A DNA stretch of 64,000 bases from Narthecium ossifragum (Eukaryota; Streptophyta; Magnoliopsida; Dioscoreales; Nartheciaceae), in contig OY986966.1 in NCBI GenBank assembly GCA_963920575.1, positions 17,851,888 to 17,915,887 of the forward strand. Reading direction: 5' to 3'. The notes under the pieces are model-generated. The model was given only the letters and a program-made list of their open reading frames with translations, had not been told where the DNA came from and did not search any database. Both the position numbers and the translations under genes were made by a program. Below are positions 10,297 through 22,200 of this stretch, one piece after another; the stretch's first letter is position 1; every line of letters starts with the position of its first letter.

Positions 10297-12456
10297 CTAC
10301 AGGCCCAATAGCAGGTGCCCTTGACTAACTCGCCGTGCAAGGTCATCCACCACCGCGTTCGCCTCGCGCGGTATGAACTTGACAATCACTCCACCCAAAA
10401 GAGCAGCCAAACTCCACACTCTCCGCAGAATGAATTCCATACCTGGTTCAAATACTTCCCTCCCATTAATGCAATTCATCGAGGTCCTTGAGTTAGTCTC
10501 TACGATAGCATCATGGATTCCCCGCGCTACCGCTTCCTCCAAAACCCGTAGGACTGCCAACAATTCCGCCTCACCACTGCTATGCGCTAGGACTTTCTCC
10601 GACAGCTCCCATAACGGAGAATCGCTCCCCTCCTCGAAGCACACAACCCCTATACTAGCCTCCATAGTGCGATGAACCCAAGCCCCATCAATTTGCAAAA
10701 CAGAGCCTGCTTGCCTAGTGAAAACATAAGTCTGAGGATCAATATATCCTTTACTCCTCCAAAACTCACCAACCATCTTTCGGCTTCGCCATGCCAATGT
10801 TTCCGGTGAACAAGTTTGGTTCCTCCATACCAGCTCATTCCTCTCCTTCCATAAGAGCCATGCATCATAGCCAACAACTGCTTTGTTCCATCTTTTCGCT
10901 GCATCCACCGAGGAAGACGATGCAAGGATTTCCATGAGATCGCCATGGCCGACCTCCCTCGTCAAAGGCAAAAGCATTTCCCATACCTTCCAAGCAAATG
11001 GACAGTCTGCCAAACTATGATGAATAGATTCACTTCCTCCGCATCCTCTAGGACAGCTTCTATCATCAGTTAACCCAATTTGCCATAGGGACTCCCTCGT
11101 AGGCACCTTCTTATGAAGAACTTTCCATATGAATTGCCTAACTCGAGGGCCAACTGGCGCATTCCAATAGTTCACCCATACTTCTTTTCGAATAGACAAG
11201 CTCACACTACATTCTTGCATCAATAACCAAGAATAGATAGATTTTGATTCAGGTTTTCCCGAACTATTAAAAACCCATATTCCACTATCCTTGCTCAAGG
11301 TATCATCAATCTTCACATCAATGATCTGTTGTGCCATATCTGGATGAAAGTATTCTAACAATTTTTCCCTCCGCCATTCCCTATCCATCATCAGGCTGCC
11401 AAGATTCGATACCTCCAACTCTCCGCCTACTCTCATCAGTGTTGGCCTTGAGCAAAGAGGTCCATCACCGCACCACCAATCCTCAAGTGGGTGTAGTTTA
11501 CTATTAGGAGCTGGCTTGAACAGTATCCCAACCTGAAGACCCCCTGCTACCCTAGTAATAGATTTCCATAATGAAGAATATGATCCCTGGTAGTGCATCG
11601 GAGGAAGGGATCCCGACCATTTATATTTATCCCTCGTCATCACCGCCCAAATTGATAGCCGATCCTCCATAAAACTAGTTGCCCTTCTCATATGCAAGGC
11701 CCTTTGCCAAAGAGGCAAATCTCTAATGCCAAGGCCACCCCATTCAATCAGCCTACAAACATCTTGCCACTTAACTCTTGACATCGATTCAGCCTCCTTT
11801 CGTAGGAACGTGCGACATAAGGCCTCCAACTGCCGAAGTAGTAAAGCTGGGACACAAGAAGACATCATAGAGTGTACTGGGATGGCTTGAAGAACAGATC
11901 TAAGGAGGGTCACCCTGCCGGCCTCGGAAAGGAGAGTTTCTTTCCATGAAGAAATCTTGAGAACCATTTTATTCAATAATTCCCCAAAGTCCGATGCTTT
12001 CAACTTTCTTCCAGACACCGGAGTGCCTAAATATTTCCACACTCCCTCCGCCTCTACCATACCCAAAATTCTACGGATGGCCGTGCGGCGATCTTGTGGA
12101 ACCACCTTGGAAAATTGCACACTTGACTTCAGCGGGTTAATTTCGAGCCCAACAGCTACCCTAAAGCAAATAAGGATTTGCATTAGACGACAAGCTTCCA
12201 TAGAATATGCGTCCGTTGCAAAAAGATAGTCATCGACGTACAGCAAATGGGAGAACCTCCCTCCTCCCCGGCACAATTGAGCACCCTTCAACCCAACACC
12301 GAGCCTCATTGTGAGCCTGGAGAGTACTTCTTGCATCAAAAGAAATAAATAGGGTGAGAGTGGATCACCTTGTCGTAGTCCCCGTTGAGGAATCACTCTC
12401 CCAAAGACCCTCCCATTGACAATGAAGGAGAACTTGGTCGTAGTTATGCATTCCAT
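10297..12456 (-). pseudogene. LINE ORF2, 3' part: RT palm, zf-RVT and RNase H
   Basis: This is an open frame of 719 codons, the 3' half of ORF2. Residues 1-90 hold the RT palm: GLRQGDPLSPYLF, then HLLYVDDYLF, where LINE RTs usually have FADD, so the tyrosine form is unusual. The zinc-binding RVT domain is about residues 425-500 (RQFIWKVLHKKVPTRESL, CPRGCGG, H...C). The RNase H domain occupies about 605-715 (QIDGAWV, GEAELLAVLRVLEEA, VETNS, REANAVVDDLARR). The ATG is internal and is not the true start. The upstream RT is in other frames (next entry). Confidence 0.85.
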
Positions 12457-12468
12457 GACCCAAGTTGT

Positions 12469-13307
12469 TCACACATCTGAAAAGCCCATACACCTCAATA
12501 CTTCCTCCACCGTCGGCCAACGAACTCGGTCAGAGGCTGACTTTAAGTCCACCTTGATCACCATTGAAGCTCTAGACATAGGTGCACATTCCATGGAATG
12601 TAGAAGCTCATGAGCCGCTGAAATATTATCATGAATGACTCTCCTTGTGATAAAGGCTGATTGCTCCACCCCAAGTAGATCTTGAAGCACCTCATTAAGT
12701 CTCCTTACCAAAATTGTCGAAACAATTTTGTAGCTTACATTGCATAAGCTGGACGAAAATCTTTAACCTGACAGGGATTTTCGCACTTGGGAACAAATGA
12801 AACAAAAGTCTCATTCCAGGATGATGGGAGTGTAGCCGACCTGAAGAAAGATAACACAGCCTTAGTGACTTCGCCTCCCACCGCAACCCAATTTTTAGTG
12901 TAAAATTCAGTAGGAATCCCATCCGGCCCCGAACATTTCAGCTTCCCCAAACTAAAGACTGCCTCCTTGACTTCCAATTCTGAGACCTCTCTAGACAAAT
13001 GTTCACACTGCTCCGGCGAGATTCTGGGAAGTTCCTGCATCTCCCCTGGTGTGTACTGACCTTCATCAGACCACAAATCTCCATAGTATTTAGCAAAGCA
13101 AGCACCAATCTCAGCCGGTTGAGATACAGCTTCCTCTCTGTCGTTAACAAGTTCCTTCACTCTTGACCGATGCATCCTTAAAGAGACTAGCTTGTGGAAG
13201 AGTGCCGAATTACGGTCTCCCGTAGCTACCCACTCTTTCCTTAGCTTCTGCGCCACTAATCTCTCCTGCCTTAGCTTCTGCGCCACTAATCTCTCCTGCA
13301 GAGTCAC
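12469..13307 (-). pseudogene. LINE ORF2, N-terminal RT part, frameshifted
   Basis: Two overlapping frames give the RT fingers. The first (13307-12735) carries ATGDRNSALFHKL, KCSGPDGIPTEFY and SSWNETFVSFVPK; the second (12711-12469) carries EQSAFITRR and VDLKSASDRV. The frame is lost near 12715-12740 and again near 12460, and a stop near 13310 separates it from the endonuclease. A 30-bp tandem duplication (13239-13268, 13269-13298) repeats the LRQERLVAQK segment at its start. Confidence 0.8.
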
Positions 13308-13313
13308 GATTGC

Positions 13314-14496
13314 TTAAAGTTGCTTTTCTAATTCCCGAAGTTCCAATTCCTCTTCTAGCTGTAGGCCATGTCTCTCCTCCTTCAGATACATCTTGAGAAT
13401 ACCCTCCTCCAATTTCTTCCCTCGCTGAAAACGGTCGCTATCCTCTTGTACATTCCAATCCCTCACCACGTCCTTGAGCTCTAGAAACCTGGTAGTCATA
13501 TCGTATTGGTGCGAGCCATGCAGCCTTCTACTCCATATTCTCCTTACCAAAGCTTTGAACCAAGGTTCATCCATCCAATGCTGACATAGACGGAATAGCC
13601 CTGCTCCATCAGTACACCTCTGCTCCCTATCTGCCACTAAGACCAGCAGGCAATGATCAGAGCCCTGCCTACTTAGATGCCTTACCTCCAACCACCCAAG
13701 TGCATCCCTCGTTGAAGTTGTGCATAAGACTCGATCAGCCATTCAGATATCCTCCTCTCACCTGAAAGGCCATTGCACCAAGTGAAGGTACTCCCCACAA
13801 AAGCAACATCTACCAATTCATTAGATGTGATAAATTCCAGGAAATCTTTAGCAGAAGAAGCCAATTTAAAAGGCTGACCTCCCTCGTTGAAGGTGTGCAT
13901 AAGACTCGATCAGCCGTTCAGATATCCTCCTCTCACCTGGAAGGCCATTGCACCAGGTGAAGGTACTCCCCACAAAAGCAACATCTACCAATCCATTAGA
14001 TGTGATAAATTTCAGAAAATCTTTAGCAGAAGAAGCCAATTTAAAAGGCCGACCTCCCTTCTTCTCATACGGTGCAATGATGGCGTTAAAGTCTCCCATA
14101 ACCACATGAGGTATCCTAATCTCATTTACCTCCGATAGCATCTGTCATAGTATTCTCCTCCCCCGGATAGTTCGTGCACCATAGATAGCAGAGAATAAAA
14201 TCTGAGCTCCTCCCTCCACCGTGATAAGTGCATGTAATGCTTGGGTAATGCCACTAGTCACGGATACATGCCCAAGAGTCCTCTTCTACACCGCCCTGTC
14301 TACCTTCAGCCGGGATAAGAAAGGAATCCCATCGCCTACCTAGCCGTTGTTTGACGACTCTCAAGCCATCCTCCAAAATCAAAGTGTCGATAATGAATAT
14401 TACATCTGGAAATAGCTCCCTTATCAAACCGCCATATATTGTGATCACCCTCTCCACCCTCACCCCTCTACAGTTCCACGAGACAGCCTTAATCAT
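13314..14496 (-). pseudogene. LINE ORF2, AP-like endonuclease part, with tandem duplication
   Basis: The 5' end of ORF2 reads MIKAVSWNCRGV (14496 down), the usual start of a plant L1 endonuclease. GDFNAI is at about 14090 and TFTWCN near 13960. The catalytic SDHCLLVL motif (GSDH) is near 13640. The frame is broken near 14270 and 14150, and by a 175-bp tandem duplication. The end of this part is a charged linker (QLEEELELRELEKQL). Confidence 0.82.
13706..14055. repeat. 175-bp tandem duplication inside the LINE endonuclease
   Basis: Copies 13706-13880 and 13881-14055 are near-identical. Both encode FKLASSAKDFL, FVGSTFTWCNGL and GERRISE. The period, 175, is not a multiple of 3, so it shifts the reading frame. 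A handful of differences shows it is not recent. Confidence 0.85.
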
Positions 14497-14558
14497 CAGA
14501 AATCGGTGTTAGGCCCTGCTCTAAGGCCTCCTCTGAGATTTGCGATGCCATATTCACT

Positions 14559-16489
14559 TTAGCTGAACCCTCTGTTATGTCGCTCAATAGAAGCTTCAGC
14601 ATCCTCCCTACCTTCTTCCTCTCCCCTAGCATGCATAACAACACCTTGGGAGCCAAAGAGGCCCTCACTTCCCGCCACCGGTTTAAACTTCACTCCCTCC
14701 TCTATTTGCGACTCAACCCGCACGTGGTTCATACCTAAGCCACTTGGCTCACCTAGCTCGAACCGACCAGTTGAAGCTGGTCTCACCCGACTGAACCCAG
14801 GAGGTGACTCGGACTTGAGTCCCAACCCTTCTAAAACAGACTGCGCATTTATTAAGTCCTCCACCTGATCCCTTTCCTTCACATCCCCCTTCCCTTTCAC
14901 CAAATCGGCACCCACCCCGCTGGCGACCGCCCTTCCTCCTTTCCGATACGGCGTCGTCGTCACCCTCCTATCCCCTGTTAGAGATCGCTGGTAGATCTCG
15001 TGTCTCCGCCGGCCAGCTATGGCAAGTGTACACGCCACCCCTATGTCGCCTGTGTTGCCTCGGTTATCGCATTGGGTGCCTCAGTACCAGCGTCGACCTC
15101 TCCCAGCCATGATCCAACCATCCTTCGCCGTCGCTGGAGGAGCACCACCGATCGACTGCCTTGAAGCAAGCCGTTGCAGCTTAACAAAACGCCCTCTCAC
15201 TTCCTTCGCCATCGCCGGAGGGGCACCACCGGTCGGCTGCCGTGAAGAAAGCCGCTGCAGCCCAACGGAACACCCTCGCGCCTGGGATCACCCCCTCACC
15301 TGGGATCGGCCTCTCCCCTAATATCGGTCTCTCCTCTCCATCTTACTTTTGGCCAAGTCAGGAACCTCCAGGTTAGTGACAACGTCTTTCTCCTCCCTGG
15401 TGAAAAAATCTCCCTCCTCCCTGGCTATCTTCAAGTTAGCTTTCTCCCCTGACTGGATTTCACCCACCGACAACTCTTCTACTGTCTCCTTCACAAGTGC
15501 ACAACTACCGCCTTTATGGCCAATCCTTCTACACTTATTACACACCATCACTCATTCGTAGTGAAATTCCTGGAAAGATATTTTTCCATCTTTAATCACC
15601 TCCATGCCTTCCATCAATGGATCATCAAGGCATACCTCCACACATACTCTAGTGAACTCACATCTTGTTGCCAGGGTGGTTGGAAGCTCAACCTTAAGTG
15701 GTGTTCCAACCACCGCCGCCAGCTTCTTTAGGGCATAATCCTCATACATCTCCAAAGGTAGGTCAGGGAAGCTAATCTTGACAACCCCTCTGTTGAATCG
15801 GATTTGGGATGGCATGCAATTACTCTCCCACCTAATGAGGGACAGTAGTTTCCCTTCAACAGTCCAAGGTCTTTTCAATTGCACCTAGGACCTACTTCCT
15901 CCTTTCTGAACTTAAAGACATAGAGCCCCTCCGCCGTCTCCGCCACTTCGTAAGATGTCGTTGTCTTCCACAACCTTGCCAACTTACTCCTCAGGATAGC
16001 AACAAGCACCCTCCTGCCAGTAAATCTCCCAAAAAGAGCATTTTCCCAGTCTTTGTTGAGTCTGGCAGACTCTTTCTCATCAAAAATCACCCTTCCCCTG
16101 TTTTGAGCACCTCTCTCAGCTTCCTTTCTCCCAATGTAGGCCAGTTCCACTGGTCCCCCCACAGCGACATCCACCCAAGATCGTTGGACCAATGTAACCA
16201 AGATTTCCTCCCTTGTTTCATTTACAGCTATCTCCTTAGTTTCAGAGAGTTGATGCGAGGGTACATGGAGCTGGGATGAAATTTCCCCAGCTCCAGCCAC
16301 CATCGTTGTACTCCCCACCTCGGCACTCCCAGCTGCCTCTGTACTTACATCCTTCTCCGAAGAAGATGACAACTTCTTACTCAGCTTACGTTCCTTCCTT
16401 CGATCCTTTTTGCCTCTCTGCTCCTTGCATTTCTGTCGGAGCTGGCGAAGTTGAGCCATCAGACTCCTTTCCTTCACCCCTCTGGCCAT
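14559..16489 (-). pseudogene. LINE ORF1 (DUF4283-like, CCHC knuckle)
   Basis: ORF1 reads in several frames. 16489-15875 has a basic, Lys/Arg-rich N-terminus (KKDRRKERKLSKK), then a globular part (WENALFGRFTGRRV, LYVFKF). 15884-15552 continues it (WESNCMPSQI, ISFPDLPLEMYEDYALKKLA). 15551-15318 has the zinc knuckle CNKCRRIGHKGGSC. 15038-14559 is a low-complexity C-terminal part. The order (DUF4283-like region, then zf-CCHC) is that of plant L1 ORF1, an RNA-binding protein. Frames break at about 15880, 15550 and 15300. Confidence 0.8.
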
Positions 16490-16592
16490 AATCGCTACCA
16501 GATGGGGATCCTTAGAGACTTCAAAGAGGAAATCAAAGAGACAGTCTTATATATATGAAAGCAACGTACTTCCACTCCACTTCCCTTCTCTG

Positions 16593-17500
16593 TTTTTTTT
16601 ATTAGATAAGCCAGAAGACTGGGGTGAAGGAGAGATTACAAGGTGAAGAGGGGCGGACCCAGAGGACCACCCCGTGCTAAGCCTGCAAGACAATCCGCTT
16701 CCACAATGAAATCATGGAGCATAAGAACAAAAAGGACATTGACAAAAAGGGAAGAGAGACGCCAGATTTGCCGGAGGATATGAGAAAACTCATATGGCCA
16801 ATCCATCCTACCTAAGATTAGTTTGACAGCGATCTTGGAGCTTGACTCGACCACCAACTTCGGCACTTGATTTCTGTTGACTTAGGAGAGTCCTCCAAGA
16901 ATAGCAATCAATTCTTTGCTCGCAACTTCCTGTGGGATGGCAAGAAGGGCAACCAGATCTCTTGGGATATTGTCTGTAGCCCAAGAGAGGCCGGCGGGCT
17001 CGGTCTCCGTCACTTCACCATTTGGCAAAGGGCTCCTCGTTTCAAGAGAGCTGTGGATCTATATAAGAAACCGAATTCTATTTGGAACAATATCACCAAA
17101 GCAAAATACAAGTGGGTTGGCAACATCCCTTTTGGCAAACCGCACTATAGAGCCACATTTCAGTCGTGGGTGCCCAAAAAAGTGTGCGTTGGGAGAGCTT
17201 GGAGGACTGACTTAATGAGAGTAACCTGTCCTGCCCTGATAATGTGGTGGCAACCCAAGAGCTCATACAATCAATGGAGGTTGTGTCGAAGTCGAGAGCC
17301 AACACATTAGATTTTCATATGGTAATTAGTGAGGTGGGTGACACTTTGGGAGATTATGGGTCAGATTGGGTTACCTAAGGTTTGCATTCGGTGGTTGACG
17401 GCCTCCCTGAGTTCTTACCGCTTCTCTATCGTCTTATCCCTGTAGATGTTCATTGTGGTCTAGGAGATATTGTCGAGGATCATTAATTGGTCTAAAACTA
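16593..17500. mobile_element. Second LINE fragment with inverted 5' part (twin priming)
   Basis: A T run at 16593-16600 marks the poly(A) of a minus-strand LINE end. Next to it, 16866-16636 (minus) encodes an RNase H piece (VVESSSKIAVKLI, ADCLAGLARGG). Directly adjacent, 16867-17310 (plus) encodes the region that normally lies just upstream of RNase H: FFARNFLWDGKK, REAGGLGLRHFTIWQRA, KYKWVGNIPFG. The 5' part is therefore inverted relative to the 3' part. The outer end (about 17500) is not sharp. Confidence 0.75.
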
Positions 17501-18472
17501 ATTGATGGTATTGACCTAGGGAAGGGGCGGACTCAGGATTTGAAGTATGTCTGGGTAACGCACTAGTAAAATTTTATTGTAAAAAAAACAGCCTCTAATC
17601 CTAATATATGTTTATAAAAAGCGAATAACGGTAATTAGAGGATAGCGCATAAGGCTTCCTCTGATAGTTCCAAGTGTCGTAGGTTGTTCGTGTACATTTG
17701 GGCAGGGTGTTTAACATGTGCATGTCTTTGTTGCGATGTGTTTCACCTGTTGAAATTTGTCTCACCCTAGTCAGACTGCTATTGTAGGCGAGCCCTCTGA
17801 CATTGTAGGAGTGAGCCAGCACTGAGAATGGAGCACTATGGAGGCTTGGCGACATCCTTGAGAGAGTAGTTATTGTAGTGTGGTAAGCTATAATTATGTT
17901 GCCATGTGTGGTGGCGGTTTTTGTACTCCTCCATGTACTGTCTTTTGTTACATATGTCTACTAGTAGGCCCTCCTGCCACCTAACAGGGTAACCACCATC
18001 TCTCCTCCTCCCATAGTACGTAACTCCCCACTAACTCACCTCTCTCCCCCACTAACTGTCCCCCTCCCCCGCTAATCACCCCCTCTCCACGTAAGCTCCA
18101 CGTAGTACAACATGATGGTTAACTTATGACCATCCTACTATATATAAGAGATGATGATGTCTCCTATAAATGAAGGTAATGGGACGAAAGTGTCTCCTAA
18201 TGTTATGCTTTCACTAAATCATGTTATTCTATATCATGGTTTGTATTTGTATTAGTTGATGTTGAAAAATTAGGTGAACTCTCATTTCACGCATACGTGC
18301 ATAGGGATGGCAATGGGGCGGGTTAAGCGGTTTCTTGCCCCGACCTGCCCCTAATAGTATGGGTTTGGGGTAAGCCTAAATGGGTTTGGAGTGGGTACAC
18401 GGAAGGCAAGTTAAACCCAAATGGATTTGAGACGGGTTAGGGTTTAAGTTTAAAAAACCCGAACCCACCCCG

Positions 18473-18541
<69 letters not shown>

Positions 18542-18598
18542 TTAAATGCCTGTGCTATATATGTGCAATGAAGTATTGTAGGAATACATCATATAAAC
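17501..18598. other. Non-coding repeats and TA microsatellite before the gap
   Basis: No gene is seen. Around 17955-18180 there is a C-rich segment related to those near 9196 and 25640. 18300-18475 is a GGGT/ACCC-rich segment (GGGATGGCAATGGGGCGGGT) of a kind common in plant DNA transposons. 18476-18540 is a (TA)n microsatellite. Confidence 0.5.
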
Positions 18599-18798
18599 NN
18601 NNNNNNNNNNNNNNNNNNNNNNNNNNNNNNNNNNNNNNNNNNNNNNNNNNNNNNNNNNNNNNNNNNNNNNNNNNNNNNNNNNNNNNNNNNNNNNNNNNNN
18701 NNNNNNNNNNNNNNNNNNNNNNNNNNNNNNNNNNNNNNNNNNNNNNNNNNNNNNNNNNNNNNNNNNNNNNNNNNNNNNNNNNNNNNNNNNNNNNNNNN
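18599..18798. other. Assembly gap, 200 N
   Basis: Exactly 200 N, next to a TA microsatellite; probably a gap of arbitrary stated size. Confidence 0.98.
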
Positions 18799-18981
18799 CT
18801 GCAGGTCATTAAGTTTGCTCTGTAAACCATTTCCTGTCAGAATGCATACTTTTGCTGGAACAAAGCATGATGATAACATCATGGAGCAAAACAAATGCTA
18901 CTAATTGCTTGCAACAGATTACAGTAGGATATCAGATAGAGAAATAGGTGGTACAAGATCAAATGTTAAGCAAGATAAGAG

Positions 18982-19146
18982 TTAGTCTGATTCTTTGATG
19001 ATGAGGTGGGAACCTTTATTGCGAAGGCGTACATCACCTGGAAGAGCTTTCAGGATGTTTTCAAGTGACTCATGGCTGTTTACAGATTCAGGAGCATCCA
19101 GAAAACACTTTGACAATTTCGTTAATGGATGCACTATTGAACTTTT
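18982..19146 (-). other. Possible alternative terminal exon of the MAP65 gene
   Basis: On the minus strand an acceptor-like CTATAG at 19152-19147 is followed by an open frame (KSSIVHPLTKLSKCFLDAPE ... LIIKESD, stop at 18984-18982). Joining it to the last recognised exon in frame needs a phase-0 donor, which the obvious GTAAGT does not give. It may be 3' UTR, an alternative exon or chance. Confidence 0.25.
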
Positions 19147-19281
19147 CTATAGAGTTTATGTAACATGAGGCATATCAGAGTACAGTGGATCCTAAAAGTA
19201 TTTGCAATGACCAGTAACTATGCATTCACTTTCAGAAATGAACAATTTTTCAGAGAATTTTAGGCAAAAAGCGCCACAAAC

Positions 19282-22200
19282 TTACAAAGAAAGAGCTGAA
19301 GAACTGTTTCTGGACAATGAATCATCCTTGGGAAGCGCGACATAGTTTACAGGTATAACTGCACCAACCTTTGCAATGCCTTTTTTCTCCTTGCCGGATG
19401 ATAACCCATGCCGACCAGGTGTGGAGACATGACGACTAGGAGTTCCACTCGCTGTGTTTCCGCTGGCACTATGACCAAGTGGCCTCTTCACTGTCAACTG
19501 TCTCATTGGACTTGGTTTGGACCCGAACAAAGCTTCCTGTTCCGACGCAAACTGCTCCTGCATCTTCTTCTGCTCCTGATAAAAGTGTTAATATTCACAC
19601 ATTTAGCGAACATTCTATTTAAAAATTCATTCAAAACCACCAGCTGTTAGCACATACACATTTGCAACACAAATGCAACAAATTAAACAGTAGCTATTTT
19701 GGTGCATTTGGTATTGACAACACTTTCATGAGGGCCTTAGATAGATACTACCTATTCTCCACATAAACTCCTCATCATGCATTCAGAGCACGTGAAAGAG
19801 TCTTGAATAAGAGCATTATCCTCAAAGTAAAGCAGAGCACAGTGAAGACATGAAACTGGCTAATATGTAATTGCTGACCTAAGCCCCTGCGCAATGACTC
19901 AACTCCCGAATTGTGTGGGAGCTGCCTTCTAGGGTTCTTCCTAAGCAGATTGAAGCACCCTTTAATTATTTCTTTTATGAAAAAGCTTTCGCCTACCTAT
20001 TCGACAGGGCTATTAGAGAAGCAGCTTCGTTCCTTGGCTTCTTTGCCTTATTTTTCTTAGTACTTTCTGATACTGGCTTTCTTAGTTAAGCACTCACTTT
20101 CGGTGACTTCTTTGTAGACTTTGTGAATACTTTCAAACTCCCTTCCTTAGCCTACTCTGTATCCACAGCAGACCTGACTCTGTACCGACACCTTTTCCTT
20201 TGTAGACGGATAGGTTACTCTATGAACAACATACTTTTGTTTTCATAGCAACTTCTAGAACATCATAATTTGTATTTCTGAATTGAGGATTATAAGCTTT
20301 GGAAACAAGCATAAGCATGAAGTTTACACATGCACTGGAAGAAGATACGAAACATTTGGTCAATTAGTGGTGTAAACTGGACTGCGCTGGCCCAGGCATG
20401 CATGAGCAAAGCAAGCCATGGCATAACCTGTGACGAGGCATGTTATGCCGTCTTGGGCTCCGAGTTCAAGCCCACTGGGCTGGCATGGCACAGCATTTTC
20501 AACATAGGCCTGGCACAAGGTACAAGGCCATAGCGTAGCTCGACATGGCACGAAACCACCCTTTCAAAGACTAGTTTTCTTGTGTATTTACTTCCCTAGA
20601 CGGATAATTGTTTCTAAACATGATGAAAATACAACTCCCAGGCTAAAAAAAGGGCTATTTTAAATGGTAAACTAAATAGTAAAGGATTTTCTGTAAAAAA
20701 GCTAACCTTATGCTTATATTGCAAATACCCCCTTTCGTTAGTCACCATTAGAATCCATCTGAAAAGTTAACCTGATTGTATTCATGTTCTAATCATGGTC
20801 TATGTTCTGCCAAACAAGCGGCTCTGCCACTCAGTGAGCTAAACTAGGCCTAGCCTAAGATTAGGCACACCACAAGACACAACTGAGCCCATGACGTGGT
20901 GGGCCGGACCAGCACGACACAGCCCACTTTACACCACTATGACAAGTTTAACTTCGCTTGCATATCAGCAACTACACATTCTATAAAATTGATACAACGT
21001 ATACCACATGCCCAAACTTATGAAGTACAATAGTCATAATAAGGAGATGTACGTATACATAAGGGCGTCAATGCATATGTAGACATGCATATGCTGTAAG
21101 AGTAACAAGTGCATGCCGAATTTCAGTGTAGACGCTACTAATTAACGATTGACACTTGGCAATGTACAACTAGCATTGCTGCTCAAATCTGATGGTTGTG
21201 AACTTTAAAAAGTCATAGATATTGTGAAATTAACCAATCAGAATGATTCAGATTTCATGAAGTTTATTTGAGAAATGGCATAGTACTGCTGTTCATGGAT
21301 TGCCATCCCAGACCAGCACGCCCCCGTGTCATTCTCCTTTTTCCTCCTACTTCTTCTTGGCACGGGGGTCGATGCCGCTAACCCAGTGGCACGGTACGTA
21401 CCGGCCGGCACATACAGTGCCGGACCAGCACGGAAATCCATGCTGCTGTTATTCGCTTGAGATACAAAGCACAATGCATAGTTAAATGCTCTTGGCATGG
21501 AAGTGTCTTCTGATGAAGCAAAGAAGAGCCTAATTCTAAACAGGGTAGATACCTTGCTTTACATGCGTACCATCTAGCAGCTATACAGAATAGAACTTTA
21601 ATATCACAGTGAAGGAGGTTAGACATGTTTAAACACTATTCCCTTAAAAGAAAGTCAAACAAGGACTTCAGCTTGCATGAAATCTTATACTGTGTTGTTC
21701 ACTTCAATTCAGAGACGTTGAGGTAGATTTTAGGTTATTAATGGGTAGCATGAAGATAAATATGACTGCACTAATGAAAACCAACCCGTGAACGTCGTTT
21801 CTCCTCTTCTCTCTGCTGCCTGAGAACTGTATATTCTTCCAATGTCTTCAATAATGGAACCTATAAAACCAAAATGAAACTCTTGATCTAGCAACGTAAT
21901 AAAGCAAGTTTTTCTAATGAAGTAATGAACCTATGGTAGTTACTGACTTCCACCTTGTCATACACGAATGGCATCCCTCTCTCTTTCTCCCAGGCTTTAA
22001 TTTTTGTCATCAAATTGTCTACCAGAGCTACATAACCAACAGTTAAATAAGTGTCATGGCAGGACTACAAATATCACACTGCAGTGGCATAAAAATGAAG
22101 CTAATTTGAAGCAAAGGATGACAAAGATAGTGTAACTGTACTGCTGCAGAAGAAACAAGTAATTAATACAAATTTTCATGGACAAAGAAAATAAGCTAAA

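Larger units (their letters stand above)
10239..16500 (-). mobile_element. Full-length, decayed L1-type LINE
   Basis: The element is on the minus strand. Its poly(A) appears as a T run at about 10240-10248, just beyond the RNase H stop. Going 5' from there the order is RNase H, zinc-binding RVT domain, reverse transcriptase, AP-type endonuclease, then ORF1 with a CCHC knuckle. This is the order of plant L1 elements with a C-terminal RNase H. The 5' end is near 16500. I found no convincing TSD. Stops, frameshifts and two tandem duplications make it inactive. Confidence 0.88.

Noticed and set aside
14254..14496. Endonuclease N-terminal frame as a separate small gene
   Set aside because: It continues in other frames into the rest of the LINE endonuclease, so it is part of broken ORF2.
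18476..18540. TA run as a cruciform or origin
   Set aside because: It is a plain microsatellite next to an assembly gap, with no further signal.
18555..18894. Frames across the N run
   Set aside because: They consist mostly of unknown residues from the assembly gap.
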